Origin: Pirellulaceae bacterium
GTDB lineage: Bacteria > Planctomycetota > Planctomycetia > Pirellulales > Pirellulaceae
Length of the DNA stretch: 9,604 nucleotides
Reading direction: 5' to 3'
Assembly: GCA_020846515.1 (NCBI GenBank)
Contig: JADLDX010000131.1
Location: 1-9,604 of the forward strand
How positions within the stretch are numbered: position 1 is the first letter of the stretch; every line of letters starts with the position of its first letter. Positions 6,343 through 9,604 of this stretch are shown piece by piece. The notes beneath the pieces were generated by a model. The model searched no databases. It saw nothing but the letters and a program-made list of their open reading frames with translations, and was not told the DNA's origin. Made by a program: the position numbers and the translations under genes.

Positions 6343-7659
6343 CTAGAGATCGATGGCGGAATCGCTGGCGTGCTCGCTGCGCTGCTTGCGTATTTGCTGC
6401 ATAAGGTCGATGACGACTTGCGATTGCACGCGAACGGCAGTGGCAAAATCTTTCGCGTCGGCGGCAGTTCGAGCCTGACGAAATGATTTTTCGACGGCTG
6501 GCCAGTCGATCTTCCATTTGCGTTCGACCGCTGCTTCGCGGAGGGCTTTCATGGTGCCGGCCAGATGTTCAAACAGGGCCAACGTGGGCACGGCTTTGAA
6601 TTGCCGATACGGGCCTTTGCCATAGCGCGAGTTGCTGTCTTCGCTGGGGCCTCGGTTTTGCATGACTTGCAAAAAACCAGTGGCCAGCGCGATGCAGCCG
6701 AGGACGGCTGCCACAATGGCTACCGGGACGTTCCACATTAGTAGGACCATCGCGGCTAGCAGACAAACACCGGCGACAACCGCTAGTGCTGGCGAGAACA
6801 GGCTGAAGTCCAGCGGCGGTCGGCGAGAAAACGTGGCACGTTTATCATGAGTCGCAATCGTGGGCTCGACCGCTTCGACGACAATGGCCGTTATGTTGTC
6901 CGGCCCGCCTCGCAAATTGGACAAATCGACAAAGATCTGAGCCGCTTTGTCCGGCGGCAATACACGCAGAAACGCTCCGATTTCTTCGTCAGTAATCTGC
7001 CCGCTCAAGCCATCGGAGCATAGTAAAAATCTATCGCCGACACTCACCGGAAAGGGGCCTTCTAAATCCACTTGCACCGTCGGGTTGGGACCCAGCGAAC
7101 GTGTAATCACATTCTTCGGTATGACACCGCTGCGGGCCGTCTCATCGGTGACTTCGCCCGCAGCCTGCATCTCCCAGACCAGCGAATGGTCGAATGTCAG
7201 CTGATAAAGATGATCACCATGCAACTGATAGATGCGACTATCACCGACGTGGGCCAGTACAGCGCCCTCGGGCAGCAGGGTTAAGGCACTAGCGGTGGTA
7301 CCCATGCTGCGGAACTCTATGTTGGCTTGTCCGCGTCGATAGATCTCTGCATTGGCTTCGACCAGCGCCTTGCGCAGGGCGTCCACGGGCAGTGAGTTTT
7401 GCTGCTTGATGAATTGGTGCGGGACGAGGTCCACAGCTAAACGCGAAGCCATTTCGCCGGCCGCATGTGCGCCCATGCCATCGGCCACCATGAACAAGTG
7501 ACCGTACTTTTCCCAGCCGGTCTCGGTTTCCGCCAACATGACTGCGTACGAATCCTGATTGACGGCTCGGCGCATGCCAATATCGGAGAGCACCGCGTGA
7601 CACACGGTGTTCTTCCAGTCAATTTTCGAAGCTGGTGGAGTTGGGTTGCTGACGGCCAA
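6343..7659 (-). CDS. PP2C-family Ser/Thr protein phosphatase with membrane-anchored tail
   Basis: This is a metal-dependent phosphatase that removes phosphate from Ser/Thr residues, usually opposing Hanks-type kinases; none is visible here. The 438-residue product has the catalytic domain at about 20-263 with the full motif set: N-Q-D36, D60-G-M-G, G-T-T (120-122), G-D140-S-R, S-D216-G-L and G-P-D254-N-I-T. All four metal-binding Asp positions are present, so it should be active. After a basic linker, two hydrophobic helices (about 289-309 and 311-333) form a membrane hairpin. An amphipathic, probably helical tail of about 100 residues follows. With two helices, the catalytic domain and tail should face the same side, presumably the cytoplasm. 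The start is TTG at 7659 without a clear SD; it gives a natural distance to the domain. It is divergent from the PEGA lipoprotein gene across a short spacer. Confidence 0.93.
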   Translation of the reverse strand: MAVSNPTPPASKIDWKNTVCHAVLSDIGMRRAVNQDSYAVMLAETETGWEKYGHLFMVADGMGAHAAGEMASRLAVDLVPHQFIKQQNSLPVDALRKALVEANAEIYRRGQANIEFRSMGTTASALTLLPEGAVLAHVGDSRIYQLHGDHLYQLTFDHSLVWEMQAAGEVTDETARSGVIPKNVITRSLGPNPTVQVDLEGPFPVSVGDRFLLCSDGLSGQITDEEIGAFLRVLPPDKAAQIFVDLSNLRGGPDNITAIVVEAVEPTIATHDKRATFSRRPPLDFSLFSPALAVVAGVCLLAAMVLLMWNVPVAIVAAVLGCIALATGFLQVMQNRGPSEDSNSRYGKGPYRQFKAVPTLALFEHLAGTMKALREAAVERKWKIDWPAVEKSFRQARTAADAKDFATAVRVQSQVVIDLMQQIRKQRSEHASDSAIDL

Positions 7660-7940
7660 GTTGTTACTAGCTGATCTTGTTAAACCTGTGAAATGTCATC
7701 AAGGCTTAGACATGAGAGGCTTTGGTCGGCGTTGTGGAGTCAAGTATTAGCAAAGTTTAGCTATCTCAGGGCAGAGTTGCCATAGAGACTCGCTGTTTCG
7801 TTAACCAGATGGCCGAAGATGACCTAGCCGCCACTGAACCGGCTTTTGTACACTTCGCCACCCGGACCGGAAGTCAAATACGAACCGGCGCATTCACTTG
7901 GCGTGGGCCAGTGACGGGTGGGACACGGGAGTATGACGAC
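7660..7940. other. Divergent spacer between phosphatase and lipoprotein genes
   Basis: 281 bases if the lipoprotein starts at 7941 (149 if at 7809). It must hold promoters for both directions. On the plus strand TTGGTC (7722-7727) and TATTAG (7745-7750) are 17 bp apart, matching consensus at 3 and 4 of 6 positions, which is weak. No clear minus-strand promoter, operator or riboswitch was found. Confidence 0.35.
7927..7931 (+). promoter_or_regulatory. Shine-Dalgarno site supporting the internal GTG start
   Basis: GGGAG is followed by nine bases and then GTG at 7941. With the lipobox location, it favours 7941 over the upstream in-frame ATG at 7809 as the true start of the PEGA lipoprotein. Confidence 0.5.
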
Positions 7941-8627
7941 GTGCAGCCTCAAAAACCATCGATCTCTTGGCTATTCGCTTCCCTGTTGGTCTTGGTTGCC
8001 ATCAGCGGTTGCGTCCGTCGTAGACTGACAGTCCGTACCAACCCACCCGGGGCATTAATTTACGTCGACCGACAATTGATCGGTCCCAGCCCCGCCTCGA
8101 CTTCCTTTATTTACTGGGGAACCAGGCATATTGAAGCAGTGGGCGACGGATATCGAACTGAGAAAGTGCTCAGAACCTTCTACCCAAAGTGGTATCAAAT
8201 CCCGCCTCTGGATTTCTTCTCGGAAACCCTTTGGCCTTGGGAAATTCGCGATCAGCGCGTGGTAGATATCACTATGCTGCAAGAGCCTAACGTACCCACC
8301 GAAGAGTTGATCGGTCGCGCCGATGAAATGCGCACGCAAGCCGCCAGCGGCATCGCTGTTCCGTTGACTCGTACGCAGGGCCCACCCGATCCGCCAGTCC
8401 CTCAAGTTCTGCCGCCATCAAACCCGCCGCCTTACGTACCTCCGTCGGAGTCTTTCGTGCCGGATCCCGGAGTCATGCCCAGCACCGTCTTGCCGCCAAC
8501 AGTTAACCAACCATGGCGCCCCGGCTCTATCCTGCGTGGACTGCTGCAACCTGGTGGTCAACCAGTTGAGCGCATCCCGGAGGCCGGAGCTCTACAAGGC
8601 GGCGGATATCGCCCAATTGTGCCGTAA
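7941..8627 (+). CDS. PEGA-domain lipoprotein, proline-rich C-terminus
   Basis: PEGA domains are small beta domains of bacterial surface proteins with no enzymatic role shown. Read from GTG at 7941 the product has 228 residues: a short N-terminus (QPQK), a hydrophobic core (WLFASLLVLVA) and the lipobox ISG-C24, so it should be lipid-anchored after signal peptidase II cleavage. The PEGA domain spans about 28-85 (TVRTNPPGALIYVDRQLIG, then the aromatic H-x-I-x-x-x-x-x-G-Y strand). An aromatic segment (FYPKWYQIPPLDFF, ETLWPWEIRD) follows, and then a Pro-rich tail (about 150-205) likely to be extended. The frame is open back to ATG 7809 (272 residues), but that adds 44 residues before the signal peptide with no recognisable feature, so I prefer 7941. 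It is transcribed away from the phosphatase gene; a functional link is not shown. Confidence 0.88.
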   Translation: MQPQKPSISWLFASLLVLVAISGCVRRRLTVRTNPPGALIYVDRQLIGPSPASTSFIYWGTRHIEAVGDGYRTEKVLRTFYPKWYQIPPLDFFSETLWPWEIRDQRVVDITMLQEPNVPTEELIGRADEMRTQAASGIAVPLTRTQGPPDPPVPQVLPPSNPPPYVPPSESFVPDPGVMPSTVLPPTVNQPWRPGSILRGLLQPGGQPVERIPEAGALQGGGYRPIVP

Positions 8628-8640
8628 GTCAATCTTCTCC

Positions 8641-8739
8641 GTAGCCACCCGTCGCCAGACGGTGGAGACCTTGCTCTTACCCATCGCCAGACGGTGGACG
8701 CTTTGCGTCAGACAACTACCGCTTGGCAGCGGTAGCTAC
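8641..8739. repeat. Cluster of related hairpins bounded by GTAGC/GCTAC
   Basis: The element opens with GTAGC (8641-8645) and closes with its complement GCTAC (8735-8739). Inside are a first hairpin (8646-8665; CCACC-CGTC, GCCA loop, GACGGTGG, one bulge), a second degenerate copy (8679-8697), a small GACGC-TTT-GCGTC hairpin (8697-8709) and a perfect hairpin CTACCGC-TTGGCA-GCGGTAG (8716-8735). The first and second share TCGCCAGACGGTGGA exactly (8652-8666, 8684-8698). It starts 14 bases after the lipoprotein stop, so it may help end or stabilise that transcript, but no T-tail follows. Confidence 0.65.
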
Positions 8740-8872
8740 GTGATGCAACCAGCTTGCAACGCTTGACGAAACGGACGACAATCTGCCCATCATTACCGGC
8801 TAAGGTTTGCTTCAGTAAGTAGATGGGTCGGTACAGTGATGTGCGGTAGTCTCCGGTACATTCAACGACGAC

Positions 8873-8887
8873 CTTTCATGCTGAAAG
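8873..8887 (+). promoter_or_regulatory. Leader hairpin just before the OPT transporter start
   Basis: CTTTCA-TGC-TGAAAG is a perfect 6-bp stem ending 7 nt before the ATG at 8895. Its right arm contains GAAAG, the only SD-like purine run near this start, so folding would hide the ribosome site. It may tune translation or be coincidental. Confidence 0.3.
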
Positions 8888-8894
8888 AGTTTGC

Positions 8895-9604
8895 ATGTCC
8901 AAATTGCCTCAAGCCAGCGCAACGACAAGCACCACTGCCAATGCGACTGGTCCTAACGGTAGTAGTCTTGATGGTTCGGGTCTCGATGGAAACGGAGTTC
9001 AACCGTACATAGCGCCGGGCAATGAGTCGGTGGCTGAGTTCACGCTCAAAGCGATCATCGTGGGCTCGATCTTCGGTGTGCTCTTTGGCGCATCGACGGT
9101 TTACCTGGCGCTTAAGGCCGGCTTGACCGTTTCGGCGTCCATACCGATTGCGGTACTATCGATATCCATCGGCAAACGGTTCTTAAAAACCACGATTCTC
9201 GAAAACAACATCATTCAGACATGTGGGTCTGCGGGCGAAAGCGTAGCCGCCGGTGTCGTGTTTACCCTACCGGCATTCATCTTCTTGAGCGACGGCGCCA
9301 GTTCCAGTTACTTTCAGGTGGCCACCATCATGATGATCGCTACCTTCGGCGGCATCTTAGGCACACTGATGATGATTCCCTTACGACGTCCCTTGATCGT
9401 GGCAGAACATGGAACGTTGCCATATCCCGAGGGTACAGCCTGTGCGCAAGTGTTGATCGCAGGTGAAAAAGGGGGAAGCCTGGCCTCCACAGCCTTCATG
9501 GGCTTGGGCTTTGCCGTGGTCTATGCCATGTTGCAGAAGATTTTTGATGTCATCTGCGAAACACCCAAATACGTTACGGGGATCGCCAACAAGTATCTCC
9601 CCGC
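8895..9604 (+). CDS. OPT-family oligopeptide transporter (5' part, runs off window)
   Basis: This would be a secondary transporter of the inner membrane, presumably importing small peptides or related substrates; the exact substrate cannot be read here. 236 codons are present with no stop before the window end. After a polar, low-complexity N-terminus (residues 1-45, rich in Thr/Ser/Gly/Asn with SLDGSGLDG) come the family hallmarks: a membrane helix from about 53, LALKAGLTVSASIPIAVLSI (71-90), ENNIIQTCGSAGESVAAG (103-120), a hydrophobic helix ending MMIPLRRPLI (159-168), and GTLPYPEGTACAQVLIAGE (173-191). Further hydrophobic helices follow. The N-terminal fold is complete up to the edge, and full family members are several hundred residues longer. 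The start ATG has only a weak purine run upstream, partly inside a hairpin. It follows the lipoprotein gene by 267 bases, so it is probably a separate unit. Confidence 0.92.
   Translation, partial: MSKLPQASATTSTTANATGPNGSSLDGSGLDGNGVQPYIAPGNESVAEFTLKAIIVGSIFGVLFGASTVYLALKAGLTVSASIPIAVLSISIGKRFLKTTILENNIIQTCGSAGESVAAGVVFTLPAFIFLSDGASSSYFQVATIMMIATFGGILGTLMMIPLRRPLIVAEHGTLPYPEGTACAQVLIAGEKGGSLASTAFMGLGFAVVYAMLQKIFDVICETPKYVTGIANKYLP

Larger units (their letters stand above)
8628..8894. other. Spacer between lipoprotein and transporter genes
   Basis: No supported gene lies here. The first half is the hairpin cluster (8641-8739). The second half has no strong promoter hexamers that I can defend and ends with the leader hairpin at 8873-8887. 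A 57-codon frame beginning at 8839 overlaps the transporter gene out of frame and is judged spurious. Confidence 0.45.

Noticed and set aside
7722..7750. TTGGTC-N17-TATTAG as the lipoprotein promoter
   Set aside because: Only 3 and 4 of 6 matches; mentioned within the spacer entry but too weak to list as a promoter.
8647..8698. Two 20-bp near-identical repeats with a 12-bp gap, considered as a CRISPR fragment
   Set aside because: Only two copies, the spacer is too short and no cas genes are present; the repeats are arms of hairpins in the 8641-8739 element.
8839..9012. 57-codon plus-strand frame overlapping the OPT start, containing CPNC
   Set aside because: It overlaps a strong transporter gene out of frame, has no SD, and only one Cys pair; the zinc-ribbon look is best explained by chance.

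Overview
The window looks like chromosomal DNA from a planctomycete, most likely of the Pirellulales/Rhodopirellula type. The main evidence is an adjacent DUF1549/DUF1553 and DUF1501 gene pair, a family pair hugely expanded in that phylum. Supporting signs are a planctomycete-style Flp pilin (GPTAVEY), a PP2C phosphatase with a membrane-anchored tail, a PEGA-domain lipoprotein, long gene spacers, and frequent weak or absent Shine-Dalgarno sites with GTG/TTG starts. The placement rests on family knowledge, not on a marker gene.

Layout. Bases 1-219 hold no gene. A small Flp-type pilin is encoded on the minus strand (220-414). A 351-base gap follows, then a minus-strand secreted protein (766-2124) made of two copies of one beta-rich module, an Ig-like domain and a Ser-rich linker. 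A 583-base gene-free stretch (2125-2707) is rich in inverted repeats, including a long imperfect hairpin and a perfect 16-bp palindrome. Next, still on the minus strand, come a DUF1501 protein (2708-4006) and, upstream of it in the same transcription unit, a DUF1549/DUF1553 protein (4079-6064). Their 72-bp spacer contains a perfect 16-bp tandem duplication that copies the upstream stop codon. A 278-base spacer carries a candidate promoter, then comes a PP2C-type Ser/Thr phosphatase (6343-7659, minus).

The phosphatase is divergent from a plus-strand PEGA-domain lipoprotein (best start 7941, end 8627). After a compact cluster of related hairpins (8641-8739), an OPT-family oligopeptide transporter begins at 8895 and runs off the window end.

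How the genes relate. DUF1549 and DUF1501 proteins occur as partners in planctomycetes; both are exported here and their joint biochemical role is unknown. The phosphatase probably opposes Hanks-type kinases, which are not in the window. The other genes look like independent units.

I see no defence island, phage, insertion sequence, CRISPR array, tRNA or rRNA. The coding content is ordinary for a planctomycete. The most unusual material is the intergenic structured repeats (8641-8739, 2481-2568, 2614-2649) and the duplicated-module secreted protein.
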